DNA of 64,000 nt, from contig NZ_JABASU010000002.1 in NCBI RefSeq assembly GCF_016107555.1, positions 165,083-229,082 of the forward strand, read 5' to 3'. Below, piece by piece: positions 41,674 to 50,911 of the stretch (position 1 is its first letter; every line of letters begins with the position of its first letter). Made by a program: the position numbers and the translations under genes. The notes beneath the pieces are model-generated. The model did not search any database. It was given only the letters and a program-made list of their open reading frames with translations, and was not told where the DNA came from. The stretch comes from Psychrobacter celer. Its GTDB lineage: Bacteria; Pseudomonadota; Gammaproteobacteria; Pseudomonadales; Moraxellaceae.

Positions 41674-42744
41674 CTAGTTATACATTGAATCTAGTACATC
41701 TAAGGTGCTGGCATAGTCTTTACGTTTCAGCTCTGTGCCATTTTTATCAATAGTAATAGCCGTTATCTGTCCATTTTCGCCCTCTTGATAAACATCTATA
41801 GTACCATTCTCAAAGTAGCCACCGATGACATCGGGAGAGTCCCCACCTGGATCTACAAAGACGCCATCATATTGAGGTTCAATGATGACTTTGCCTAAGG
41901 TATCAACAAATCCCCACTTGGCATTTTCATAGTCGCCTTTAGCAACAGCAGCTCGTCCTTCAGAGAAATACATTGTTTGATCCCAAATTGGGGCAACGAC
42001 TTCTTTACCTTTCGTATTGATGAAACCTTGCTTATCTGAATTCATTGGATTAAAGGATGCTAGGCCTTCTTTAAAATCACCAAGGTGGCTGTATTTAAAC
42101 TCAAGTACCGCTTTACCAGAACGATCAATCGCACCATATTTATAGTCTTTGGATACTGTGGCAATGCCATTAGCAAAGTCACTAGCGCTGTCAAAGTCAA
42201 AGGGGATTACAGTTTTGCCTTCTTTATCCATATATCCCCATTGGTCTTTATTTAAAATAGCGACCAAGCCTTCGCTAAAGTTTCTAGCATCTAACATCCA
42301 CCCATAATCTGCTTCAATATTCACTGGAATCACAAGCTCACCTGAGCTATTAGTGTATCCAAGGTAATAGCCTCCGTCAGAGTCAGACTTTAGATTCTTT
42401 TTGAGTAGATAGGCCATGCCCTCATGGAACGTACCGCAGAAATCATATTCTGCTTTTACAACGATTTTACCTTCGTTGTTTTTGAACCCGCATTGTTCTG
42501 AGTACTCACCATTGGGGACTACGTATTGAACCAGTTTAGAAACAGGGTCTGTGGTTGATGTCTCTTCCGTTCCTGATGCTACTTCTATATTTGGCTCTAT
42601 ATTTGACGCATTTTCTACGTTGGTTGATTTGATACTGATATCTTCGTTAGCATTTCTAGTACTTGGAACAGACTCGCTTTTACTACAACCAATAAATAAG
42701 AGACTTGTTATAACTGTTAAGGTAATCACCTTTTTTCGTAACAT
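41674..42744 (-). CDS. WG-repeat lipoprotein
   Basis: This is a 356-residue lipoprotein (lipobox LLFIGC, Cys20). A spacer to about residue 75 is followed by WG repeats: QWGYMDKEGKTVIPFDFD, YKYGAIDRSGKAVLEFKYSH, KQGFINTKGKEVVAPIWDQ and AKWGFVDTLGKVIIEPQYDG, with EGL/EGM joints between them. It is closely related in order and spacing to the WG-repeat protein at 60451, including the C-terminal Tyr-rich insert and the final ITIDKNG strand, so the two are paralogs on the same island. Function unknown. Confidence 0.78.
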   Translation of the reverse strand: MLRKKVITLTVITSLLFIGCSKSESVPSTRNANEDISIKSTNVENASNIEPNIEVASGTEETSTTDPVSKLVQYVVPNGEYSEQCGFKNNEGKIVVKAEYDFCGTFHEGMAYLLKKNLKSDSDGGYYLGYTNSSGELVIPVNIEADYGWMLDARNFSEGLVAILNKDQWGYMDKEGKTVIPFDFDSASDFANGIATVSKDYKYGAIDRSGKAVLEFKYSHLGDFKEGLASFNPMNSDKQGFINTKGKEVVAPIWDQTMYFSEGRAAVAKGDYENAKWGFVDTLGKVIIEPQYDGVFVDPGGDSPDVIGGYFENGTIDVYQEGENGQITAITIDKNGTELKRKDYASTLDVLDSMYN

Positions 42745-42885
42745 CCTAGTGGTCCTTTTTACTTTCTAATATTGTTTGTTCAAAACACAATAATGATGTA
42801 GGAATATATGTTTTAATAAACAAATTTTTAATGAAGATGCGTCAGAAATTAGAATTTCTCGTTATATGTTTTAATGAGTACTGGC

Positions 42886-43536
42886 CTAAAGTTCACAGTT
42901 TAGACTTTTTTCTTCAGCGTTATAGGTAGCTCCACTATTGTACATACCTCCCATACCTTCGACTTTGCGAGTTTTAAAGTTTGAGACAACTGCGGTAACG
43001 TTCGCAGATTGAGTAAAAACTAATTTCGCATGAGCGCCTTCAGTTTCCTCACGGTAGCCAATTTCTATAGCTTTTAAAGGTTGTTTTCTATAATAGGCAT
43101 TCTTCAATGGCAGTGAGAAAGTTACATAGGATCCATCTGTACTTTTTATAACATTTTGAATCTGATCACGATATTCTGGTGACCATTGTGAATAAGGCTT
43201 GGCACGTGAGTTATCCATATCAATAACCGTATCTTTAAAAGCATAATAACGATCTGAAATTTTGTTATATGGTGCGATGCTACCTTGACAACCATCTTCC
43301 ATCCAACCCATTAAAAAAACCATATCTGTCGGAGGAATTGAAGCAGCATTCTGATTTTGAGACTTTAATGAAGTAGGTGTATTTATGCTGGCGTTAATAT
43401 CTTTGACTATGGTAGAGACACCTTGACCAATAGATGTACTAAAATCCTTCGTTAATGTACCTACTTCAGTACAGCCTGATAGATTTGCCAATGCTATTAA
43501 GCTGGTACTCAACAGGAGAAATTTGTTCTGATACAT
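42886..43536 (-). CDS. Island lipoprotein family, copy 2
   Basis: This is a 216-residue lipoprotein (lipobox LSGC, Cys22). It shares the family motifs: MVFLMGWMEDGCQGS, YSQWSPEYRDQI, NAYYRKQPLKAIEIGYREE, LVFTQSANVTAVVSNFKTRKV and a final Cys (SLNCEL). Compared with copy 1 the WPNFK block is VSNFK, so it has diverged well. It is divergent from the PP2C gene, with 182 bases between them. It probably lies in the outer membrane facing the periplasm; no function known. Confidence 0.72.
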   Translation of the reverse strand: MYQNKFLLLSTSLIALANLSGCTEVGTLTKDFSTSIGQGVSTIVKDINASINTPTSLKSQNQNAASIPPTDMVFLMGWMEDGCQGSIAPYNKISDRYYAFKDTVIDMDNSRAKPYSQWSPEYRDQIQNVIKSTDGSYVTFSLPLKNAYYRKQPLKAIEIGYREETEGAHAKLVFTQSANVTAVVSNFKTRKVEGMGGMYNSGATYNAEEKSLNCEL

Positions 43537-43718
43537 AACATATATCCGATAAAATAAAAGGGTTGCATATTAGCAACAATCTATTATTTATACAAACATT
43601 AGTTCAATCTAAAAATAAAATTCATTTGAACGAAAATCACAGTAAATGTAACCTAGAAAATAGGTTTACAGGTAGTCAGATATACTAGCCTCTATGACAA
43701 ACATATAGGCCTACCATC

Positions 43719-44576
43719 ATGATTGCTTCTTCAAATTATTTTCCTTCAACAGAAACTTCATCTATCGCCCAAGCCTGTGCAATTACCTTTCTAGGGAATG
43801 CTAGTAACAACCTGCAGCAAGACGCTTTTTTCTTTTTAGATAATTGGTATCAGGAAGATCTAGGTGTGATGGCAGTGACACCAGTTGCGGCGCCATTCTG
43901 TCTAGCAGTGTCTGATGGCGTGGCAAGCTCTAATCACTCGCAGCACTGCTCAAAAGCAGTGGTAAAGGCAATCAGACGGTTATGGAACGATCAGAAGAGT
44001 ATTACTTCAGATAATATTCATCAGCTGATTAATCAAACCAAGCATTCATCTAGGCGTCATGGCGCGGCAGCAACCCTCGCGATGGTTATTGGAGAGTTAA
44101 TTGGTGATGGAACCATAAAGGCAACGATAACGCATGTGGGAGACAGTCGTGTTTATCAGTTATCGAAAGGTGCATCACAGTGGCAGTGCCTGACTCGCGA
44201 CCATAATCTATTGAACGAACTCATTGACCAGAAAGCACAAGAGCAAGGTCGCCAAGCAGAGTTGGCTGACTATAACCGAGAAGGTATGGCGGGTAGTCTA
44301 TATAGCATTACAGAGTGCTTTGCATTGACGGCTGATGACAGTTATCTAAGCAGTGAAGCGCCAGAAGGCAGCTCTTGTATGGTTAATATTAATAGCGGCG
44401 ACTGTCTCTTGGTTTGTACGGATGGTATTCATGATTTGGTGCCGAGTCGTCATTGGCAACTTGTCAGTGCTGAAACCGATTTACAAGCTTGGTTGAGCAC
44501 GCTTAAAGATCAGGTCTATAACTCTGAGGGTAATGCTTATGATAATGGCACCGCGATTTTGGTTCGTTTTGATTGA
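43719..44576 (+). CDS. PP2C-family Ser/Thr protein phosphatase
   Basis: This is a 285-residue cytoplasmic Mn2+/Mg2+-dependent phosphatase. The PP2C motifs are in order: LQQDAF (Asp35), LAVSDGVASS (Asp66-Gly67), GAAATLAMV, ITHVGDSRVYQL (Gly141-Asp142), LTRDH, LLVCTDGIHDLV (Asp235-Gly236) and the final YDNGTAILV (Asp275-Asn276). All metal-binding Asp residues appear present. No Ser/Thr kinase gene is visible nearby, which is odd, because bacterial PP2C genes often pair with Hanks kinases. The next gene is a WYL regulator. A link to the Hsp70/HerA operon 9 kb away is possible but unproven. Confidence 0.85.
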   Translation: MIASSNYFPSTETSSIAQACAITFLGNASNNLQQDAFFFLDNWYQEDLGVMAVTPVAAPFCLAVSDGVASSNHSQHCSKAVVKAIRRLWNDQKSITSDNIHQLINQTKHSSRRHGAAATLAMVIGELIGDGTIKATITHVGDSRVYQLSKGASQWQCLTRDHNLLNELIDQKAQEQGRQAELADYNREGMAGSLYSITECFALTADDSYLSSEAPEGSSCMVNINSGDCLLVCTDGIHDLVPSRHWQLVSAETDLQAWLSTLKDQVYNSEGNAYDNGTAILVRFD

Positions 44577-44630
44577 GCCTGTATTTTAATAATGAGTTTG
44601 TCACTTCATCAGTCTAATAGAGAAGCTACT

Positions 44631-45725
44631 ATGCCTACACATCCTATCGCCAACTACACAAAGTCAGCACGTCTATTTGCTTTATATCAATGCTTGCCTC
44701 GGAGTGAAGCGGATGCTATGTCACTGACAGAGCTTATGCAAAACTACGGTGATAATGCTGATAATTATACAAATGAGCGTAAAAACCTAGAGAACGATCT
44801 GATTGGCTTAAATCAAATCTTTAACGATATCTTCTATAGTGACGCCTTAAACCGAGTGCCAGCATGGGGCAAGAATATCAGTGGCAAGACAGCACGGTTT
44901 TATATTGAACCGAGCTTTAGCATCGATGCTATTAACGAGCAAACCGTGTTTTTTTGGGAGATGCTGGATAAATATACTGCAAACTATCTACCATTTTCTT
45001 TTAAACAAGGGATTACAGATAAGCTTACTCAACTACGTCGTCAAGATAAAGACAAATTCCATCAAAGTCCGCTAGGACAATGGAAAGATCATCTCATCAC
45101 CTTGCCTAGTATTGTGCAAGCGCCAAAGCTTGATAGTGAGGTGATTGGAATTATTCATCAGGCTCTGCTACAGAATCGTCAATTACGAATAAGCTATCAA
45201 AATAAATGGGAAGAAAAACCAACTCAAAGAGTGGTGTATCCTAAAGGAATGATCTTTATTGACAATATGATCTATCTCACAGGCTTTAATCCAGCAGATG
45301 ATCATATCGATGATAATAAACTGCTAGAGGAGCATCGCAACTTTGCGGTCAATCGTATTATCGAGGCAGTAGTCATAGATAAGCCAATACCTGACTGGGT
45401 AGGGCGTGACATTTTTACATTAGAGAGCTTACAGAAGCTGGGCAAGCTAGAGTTTGGTAAAAATATTGAAATCAATTTGGTTTTAAAAGTACAGAAATAT
45501 GCCTGTCAGCATCTTTATGAACGCCCATTATCGATAGATCAGCAAATTACTATTATCGATGACACTTGGCGTCAAGTCAGCGCTACGGTTGCTAATACTA
45601 CTCGTCTGCAAGATTGGTTGGTTAGTATGTCGCAATTGTCCGTTGTCATTGAACCATTGGGGCTGAAGAAAGTTATTCTTGAACGTTTAAACAGTGCGTT
45701 AGAGCTTTATAAAAATCAGGCTTAG
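44631..45725 (+). CDS. WYL-domain transcription regulator
   Basis: This is a regulator of about 364 residues. The N-terminal part has an HTH-like region (YTKSARLFALYQCLPRSEAD, MSLTELMQNYGDNADNYTNE, RKNLENDLIGLNQIF), followed by the Sm-like WYL core (LLQNRQLRISYQNKWEEKPT, VVYPKGMIFIDNMIYLTGF) and a C-terminal WCX-like domain. WYL proteins sense nucleic-acid ligands and control defence loci. The start is uncertain: ATG 44592 has no site, while ATG 44631 has GAGAAG. It follows the PP2C gene by 16-55 bases on the same strand and is probably co-transcribed. Confidence 0.78.
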   Translation: MPTHPIANYTKSARLFALYQCLPRSEADAMSLTELMQNYGDNADNYTNERKNLENDLIGLNQIFNDIFYSDALNRVPAWGKNISGKTARFYIEPSFSIDAINEQTVFFWEMLDKYTANYLPFSFKQGITDKLTQLRRQDKDKFHQSPLGQWKDHLITLPSIVQAPKLDSEVIGIIHQALLQNRQLRISYQNKWEEKPTQRVVYPKGMIFIDNMIYLTGFNPADDHIDDNKLLEEHRNFAVNRIIEAVVIDKPIPDWVGRDIFTLESLQKLGKLEFGKNIEINLVLKVQKYACQHLYERPLSIDQQITIIDDTWRQVSATVANTTRLQDWLVSMSQLSVVIEPLGLKKVILERLNSALELYKNQA

Positions 45726-45789
45726 TTATTCATAAATTCAAAGTAATTTAGAGGTTTAAACTTCTGAAAGGATACATAGGAGTAGCACT

Positions 45790-46227
45790 ATGAATGATTC
45801 TTTGTTCAAAAATTTTATCCAAGCTCAAAATACTGTTTATCCATCGGTTATTAAAGAGTTAACCGACGGGCAGAAGCGTACACATTGGATGTGGTTTATC
45901 TTTCCACAAGTGAAAGGGTTAGGGCACAGTAAAACGTCTCGACGATTTGCAATAGAGAGTCTAGAGCAAGCGAAAGCGTATTTGCAGCATGAGGTACTTG
46001 GGGCACGGTTAATAGAGTGCGCTGAATTACTGCTGTTACACCCTAATAAAAGCGCTTTAGATATTTTTGGTTCACCGGACAATCTGAAGCTGCAATCTTC
46101 GCTAACGTTATTTGCCTTTGCCGCTGGTAACAAGTGTGTATTTGAGCAGCTTTTATACCAATTCTTCGCTGGCAGTTACGATATAAGCACTATTAATATG
46201 CTAAGGCAAATCAATGACCCGCAATAG
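45790..46227 (+). CDS. DUF1810 family protein
   Basis: This is a 145-residue soluble protein with the clear DUF1810 order: LFKNFIQAQNTVYPSVIKEL, THWMWFIFPQVKGLGHSKTS, FAIESLEQAKAYLQH, GARLIECAELLL and LQSSLTLFAFAA. The WMWFIFPQ block is the family hallmark. Biochemical function is not established; the family is widespread and usually single. AGGAG lies before the ATG. Thirty-six bases separate it from the PD-(D/E)XK nuclease gene on the same strand, so the two may be co-transcribed. Confidence 0.85.
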   Translation: MNDSLFKNFIQAQNTVYPSVIKELTDGQKRTHWMWFIFPQVKGLGHSKTSRRFAIESLEQAKAYLQHEVLGARLIECAELLLLHPNKSALDIFGSPDNLKLQSSLTLFAFAAGNKCVFEQLLYQFFAGSYDISTINMLRQINDPQ

Positions 46228-46263
46228 CGCTAAACATAACCGAACGAGGTTTTAAAAGGAAAT

Positions 46264-47508
46264 ATGAGTATGAGTACCGTGCAAAGTTTGATAAACGATG
46301 TGAGCCAAAAAATTAATGCTTTAGAGACTGCGCAAGCACTCTATAGCCGTCAATTGTCTCCAGACTTCAGTACTTTTGATTATATCAATACCGATGAATT
46401 AGGGCTGAGTCGTATTTTGGCAGCTCTGCTTGACCCTCAAGAAAGTCATGCTCAGCAAGAAAGCTTTTTAAGGTTATTCGTTGAGTATTGTCTGCCTGTT
46501 ATATATGAAGACGATAACTGGCAGATTTTCCTTAATAATCTTGAGAAAACAGAGGTTTTTCTTGAAGAAGTAACGGGAAAAAGTAATACCCAGCGTCGTA
46601 TGGATATTTACTTAAGATGTCAGGTAGGTGATCACAGCTATGGTATTTGTATTGAAAACAAACCTTATGCAGCAGATCAGCTTGACCAAATGAAAGATTA
46701 TGCTATTGAACTTGAAAATAGGAAACACAAGCCTTGGCATCTTGTTTATCTAAACGAAGATAATGACGTACCAAGTGAAGATAGCGTTGATACTAAAACC
46801 TTAGAAGGTTGGATAACCAGCAATCAATATAGTCATCTTAGATTTAGCGGTCTGATTGGTTGGCTCAAAGCGTGTCAAGTAGAATGCCAGAATCATAGTG
46901 TCAGTGAGTTTATAGCACAGCTAACTAAGTTTGTTCAGAAACAGTTTATGGGGATAGAAGATATGAATGAAGACAACGCAATTTTAGATATCATTAAACA
47001 GAATGCAGCTACTATTGATGCCAGTATCAAGGTATCTAACACTTTAGATCGAATGAAGAAAGAGCTGATAGCTAAGTTAAAAATAGATTTGTTAGCAAAA
47101 TATAAAAAAACTGATTACGAATTAGATATTAGTTATATCGGCGAGGGTAGAAGATACGAACAGATTAGATTCATAATTCCTGGCTATGACAATGCATGGG
47201 TTTGCTTCGAGTTTGATAATGCAGGGTTTGATCGTCCAATTCTAGGAATTAAGTTCACTTCTGTAGAAGCCGCGAAAGCGTGTCCGCGTACAGAAACTAT
47301 GAAAACGGTACTGAATACGATGCTGACTGATAAAAAAGTGAGCTCTTCTGCTCAATGGCCCGCTTACTACTATTTTGATCCCCAAGATTGGAAAGGTTCG
47401 AGTGAGGCATGGTTAATGATAAATGAAGGCACAATGGCAGATAAAATCTTGGAAGAAATGGATAAAGTCTTTCGAATGTTAAATGAAAACGGTTGTTTTA
47501 GTGATTAA
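46264..47508 (+). CDS. PD-(D/E)XK nuclease-family protein
   Basis: This is a 414-residue protein with a PD-(D/E)XK core of the kind found in many defence genes: ELGLSRILAALLDPQESH near residue 45, then QRRMDIYL (Asp114) and GICIENKPYAADQLDQM (Glu131-Asn-Lys133, Gln139). The Asp-x(n)-Glu-x-Lys spacing fits a nuclease active site. The C-terminal half (about 220-414) is unrecognised, with FIIPGYDNAWVCFEF and a WPAYYYFDP segment. AAAGGA lies before the ATG. It ends at an IS5 element inserted 5 bases past the stop. It could be a restriction or abortive-infection effector. Confidence 0.78.
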   Translation: MSMSTVQSLINDVSQKINALETAQALYSRQLSPDFSTFDYINTDELGLSRILAALLDPQESHAQQESFLRLFVEYCLPVIYEDDNWQIFLNNLEKTEVFLEEVTGKSNTQRRMDIYLRCQVGDHSYGICIENKPYAADQLDQMKDYAIELENRKHKPWHLVYLNEDNDVPSEDSVDTKTLEGWITSNQYSHLRFSGLIGWLKACQVECQNHSVSEFIAQLTKFVQKQFMGIEDMNEDNAILDIIKQNAATIDASIKVSNTLDRMKKELIAKLKIDLLAKYKKTDYELDISYIGEGRRYEQIRFIIPGYDNAWVCFEFDNAGFDRPILGIKFTSVEAAKACPRTETMKTVLNTMLTDKKVSSSAQWPAYYYFDPQDWKGSSEAWLMINEGTMADKILEEMDKVFRMLNENGCFSD

Positions 47509-47513
47509 GCTAG

Positions 47514-48283
47514 GGTGTGTTGACAATTACCGTAAATGAATAATCGTCGCTGCTAAATAGATATTAGCAGCAAACGGCTCATCCTTTTTTCAGCACGCAT
47601 GGCAATTTTTTTGAAATCTTTCAGCTTACAGAAGAAGTTCTCGATTAAATGACGCCACTCGTACATTTCTTTATCGAAATCTCGTTGCTTTAAACGAGAG
47701 CGTTTAAGGGGTATGACCGCTTTGCTACCACGCTTTTCTAAGTTCAGCAAGCAATGCACCAAACTCTTTGTCTTTAATTAAAGGGTTAACGCCAGCCATG
47801 TCATGCTGTTGTCCTTTCAATAAAGTAAAATCAACAAGGTTGCCTAATGCATCAACCATTGCCATGATTTTAGTGGTCATACCGCCTCTTGATTTGCCAA
47901 TTGCCTGATGACAAGCCCCCCTTTTGCGCCTTGTCCATGACGATGTACCTTAACAATAGTGCCATCAATCATGGCATACTCTAAATCTGAGTCATTCAGA
48001 GCATCAAATAGCTTGCTGAATCTATCGCTTTTTACCCATCGACGGTAGCGCTTATAAACACTGTTCCAGTTACCAAATTCAGGGGGTAAGTCTCGCCACG
48101 GTCTACCTGTACGGACAATCCATAGAACAGCTTCGATAAATAGTCGATTATTTATGGCTGTTCTACCAACATCGGTCTCTTTACCTGCACAATACGGTGC
48201 TATCTTTGCCCACTGGGCATCACTTAGGGTTAATCTAGTCATAACACTCTGATTATCAATTATTCTCTATATGTCAACGCAAC
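47514..48283 (-). mobile_element. IS5-family (IS427-like) insertion sequence, decayed
   Basis: The 770-base element is bounded by imperfect inverted repeats (GGTGTGTTGACA at the left, GTTGCGTTGACA on the minus strand at the right) and by CTAG on both sides (47510-47513, 48284-48287), which fits the short target duplication of this group. The transposase inside has several frame breaks. It is inserted just after the nuclease gene. Confidence 0.8.
47527..48242 (-). pseudogene. IS5-family transposase, frameshifted
   Basis: The N-terminal frame (48242 to 47877) reads MTRLTLSDAQWAKIAPYCAG, GRPWRDLPPEFGNWNSVYKR and LEYAMIDGTIVKVHRHGQGA, with the first catalytic Asp. A second frame then gives GKSRGGMTTKIMAMVDALGN and LLKGQQHDMAG, a third RGSKAVIPLKRSR and YEWRHLIENFFCKLKDFKKI, and a last shift FAANIYLAATIIHLR. 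The first switch lies at the place where IS427-group elements use programmed frameshifting, but the later deletion after GALLA and the shift near the end make it inactive. Confidence 0.8.
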
Positions 48284-48473
48284 CTAGTATCTTTGAAATA
48301 TAGCTTTAAGTGAATCCATTCGTATCCTTGAAAGTACTGAACTCTTAATAAAGATTGCCCAAACTCAGTAGCATTTTTTAACTCATAAGTGGTAATCTTT
48401 TTTGTGTGAGAACTTAAAGATTACTGCTTCATTATTTTTTTGCCATCATTTTATTCCCGATGTTCAACAGGCC

Positions 48474-49157
48474 CTAATCAAAATAACAAGTGATTGTCTT
48501 GTTCTGTCTGTTGTATTCAGCCTTAGATTCATATAGGCTACCATCCATCCAATCTTCAACTTGACGACCTTTGAAGTTAGGCCAAATACTATCTATATCA
48601 GCATTTCCTGCAAACTTTAGAACTTCCTGACCACCTTCAGACTCAGGTCTGAATTTATAATGATATTCTGCCAAAGGTTGACCACGGTAGAAAACATTGT
48701 CTCTAAACTTAAAGTGATACTCAGTATATTCGTAATTTGTGTCTATGTTGACACTGTCAAGAAGACGATCAAAGCCAGGATGCCATTGTGACCTAGGTGT
48801 AACATAAAACTCATAGGTGTTACCTGTAACAGCATCCGCGACTGGCAGATCTCGCACTGCTTTAATATTATCAACCATCTGTTGATTTAGAAGGCCAATT
48901 TTCTGATAGTCAGCAGAGCTATCTCCAATACAGCCGTCTTCCATCCAACCAAACATGTGATAGGCGTTTGCTAGCTCTTTTCTTTTTTTTGATTTGTTAG
49001 ATTTAGCGTAATCTTCAAAAGCAGTTTTAAAGCCACCAACAGTTTCAGTAGCAGCATTACTGACAGATTGCGTGACCGCATTAGTTTGAGCGCAACCGAC
49101 CAAAATAAAAGTTGCACTAAAAAGAGAAGTAACTAGCAGTGAAGAATGGATACTCAT
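48474..49157 (-). CDS. Island lipoprotein family, copy 3
   Basis: This is a 227-residue lipoprotein (lipobox FILVGC, Cys22, Ala at +2). The family motifs are well kept: YHMFGWMEDGCIGDS, RSQWHPGFDRLL, VFYRGQPLAEYHYKFRPES, VLKFAGNADIDSIWPNFKGR and ITCYFD with the final Cys. It is closer to copy 1 than to copy 2 in the QPL and WPNFK blocks. It stands alone between the decayed IS5 and the umuC promoter region, about 5 kb from copy 2, suggesting duplication and dispersal within the island. Confidence 0.73.
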   Translation of the reverse strand: MSIHSSLLVTSLFSATFILVGCAQTNAVTQSVSNAATETVGGFKTAFEDYAKSNKSKKRKELANAYHMFGWMEDGCIGDSSADYQKIGLLNQQMVDNIKAVRDLPVADAVTGNTYEFYVTPRSQWHPGFDRLLDSVNIDTNYEYTEYHFKFRDNVFYRGQPLAEYHYKFRPESEGGQEVLKFAGNADIDSIWPNFKGRQVEDWMDGSLYESKAEYNRQNKTITCYFD

Positions 49158-49477
49158 AAAAATACCTGTTAAATATGTTGAGCTCTGGATTGATATTGAT
49201 TAAAGGATACTATAAATTGTTAAACAGTTGTCAGTTTTTTGGATCTTTTAATGAATAATAATTAGGTCAACTTATGAACAGTAGATAACTGTATCTTTAC
49301 AAAATTTTATTTCTACGACCATGATCAAACAGACATTGTCAATTAATAAAAAAGAGTACGATGTTTGTGAATATAGATCTTATTCAATGTTGAGTATAAT
49401 CAATAGTTAGAAATTTATAAATTCATAGTGTCACCCAAACCCTCACGACAACCATCGTCGTCTACCCTTTATTCGCT

Positions 49478-49491
49478 CTTGAATTTTCAAG
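49478..49491. promoter_or_regulatory. CTTGAA-TT-TTCAAG dyad upstream of umuC
   Basis: This perfect 6-base inverted repeat with a 2-base centre lies 93 bases before umuC. TTGAA/TTCAA half-sites are the core of the SOS-type operators bound by UmuD-like repressors in Acinetobacter, whose relatives lack LexA. It is the only notable structure in the 427-base gap between copy 3 of the lipoprotein family and umuC; the rest is AT-rich DNA without a gene. Confidence 0.5.
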
Positions 49492-49584
49492 CACGCTATC
49501 TCTACAATCAAAGGCATCTCTGATCACGTAAATACTAGTGATTGGTTATGCTTTTTTTTATGCCATCCACCTACTGAGACAGCC

Positions 49585-50895
49585 ATGTATGCGCTTGTTG
49601 ATTGCAATAGCTTCTATGCCAACTGTGAGAAGCTCTTTCGTCCTGATCTAAGAGATAAGGCAGTGGTCGTACTGTCTAACAATGACGGCTGCGTCGTTTC
49701 TCGATCAAGCGAGGCAAAACAGCTCGGTATCAAGATGGGTGTGCCGTACTTTCAGGTTAAAGAGTTCTGCGAGAAGAACGACGTTACCGTCTTTAGTTCA
49801 AACTACACTTTATATGCTGATATGTCTCACAGAGTCATGAGCACCCTCGAGAAACTGTGTCCTACCGTTGAAGTCTATTCTATAGATGAAGCCTTTTTAT
49901 ACTTAGCCGACTATCCTACTGCGATGACTGATCTTGATAGCTATGGACGTAAGCTCAAAAGCATCGTTGAGCAGTACACCGGCATTCCAGTTTGTGTGGG
50001 TATAGGCAGTACTAAGACCATGGCGAAGCTTGCCAATTATGCTGCTAAAAAGCACCCCGCTACTAAAGGCGTCTGCGTGCTAGATAATCTTCGATGGATC
50101 AGACGTATCATGCAGATCACCGATGTCGGTGAGGTATGGGGCGTGGGTCGTCGTTACAAGGTCAGACTCAATAAGATGGGTATTCATACGGTTTATCAGC
50201 TCGCCGTCTGTGAGCCTGCGAAAATAAGACAACACTTTGGGGTGGTACTCGAGCGCACCTGCTTAGAGCTTAACGGTCAAAGCTGTCTTGGTATTGAGGC
50301 GGTAGAGGCTAAGAAGCAGATTATCTCTTCTCGCTCTTTCTCCACTCGCATTAGTTGCCCTGATGAGCTGAGTCAAGCAGTCTGTAGTCATGCGGCAAAA
50401 GCGGCAAGCAAACTACGTAAACAAGACAGCGTCTGTCATTACTTAAGCGTCTTTGCTAAGAATAGCCCGTTTAGTCAGACAGAGAGTTATACCTCCATAT
50501 CCGGACAATGTCAGTTTATAACCCCGACCGCTGATACTAGAGTGATGGTAGCCGCTGCTCGGCAGATACTGACTCAGATCTTTAAAAAAGATGTTCGCTA
50601 CGCCAAAGCTGGCGTCATGCTCTTTGATATCTGCCCGCATGATGAGGTACAGCCTGACTTGTTTGCAGACGATAGTAGCGACAATCAAACCAACCAACAA
50701 AGTACCTCAAAGAGCGCAGAGGTTATTGCCATTATGGATCAGCTTAATAAAAGATATGGTCAAAACAGTAATCAGCAGTCTGCTGTGTTTATCGCAAGCG
50801 AAGGAATTAAGAATAAGCAAAAATGGCAGATGAGCCGGGATATGCTATCGCCTTGCTATACCACAAATATTAACCAATTACCCAAAGTAAATTAA
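49585..50895 (+). CDS. umuC: DNA polymerase V catalytic subunit UmuC (Y family)
   Basis: This 436-residue translesion polymerase starts with the Y-family opening MYALVDCNSFYANCEKLFRP (metal Asp7), then VVVLSNNDGCVVSRSSEAK, the palm VEVYSIDEAFLYLADY (SIDE motif with Asp-Glu) and VCVGIGSTKTMAKLANYAAK. The thumb and little-finger parts follow, with GVGRRYKVRLNKMGIHTVYQL. It reads into the error-prone repair of stalled forks under SOS. It is placed before umuD, the reverse of the E. coli umuDC order, with a 16-base gap. Plasmid- and island-borne umu pairs are common, and this copy lies in an accessory region. Confidence 0.92.
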   Translation: MYALVDCNSFYANCEKLFRPDLRDKAVVVLSNNDGCVVSRSSEAKQLGIKMGVPYFQVKEFCEKNDVTVFSSNYTLYADMSHRVMSTLEKLCPTVEVYSIDEAFLYLADYPTAMTDLDSYGRKLKSIVEQYTGIPVCVGIGSTKTMAKLANYAAKKHPATKGVCVLDNLRWIRRIMQITDVGEVWGVGRRYKVRLNKMGIHTVYQLAVCEPAKIRQHFGVVLERTCLELNGQSCLGIEAVEAKKQIISSRSFSTRISCPDELSQAVCSHAAKAASKLRKQDSVCHYLSVFAKNSPFSQTESYTSISGQCQFITPTADTRVMVAAARQILTQIFKKDVRYAKAGVMLFDICPHDEVQPDLFADDSSDNQTNQQSTSKSAEVIAIMDQLNKRYGQNSNQQSAVFIASEGIKNKQKWQMSRDMLSPCYTTNINQLPKVN

Positions 50896-50911
50896 ACCAG
50901 AGGTGGACTCA

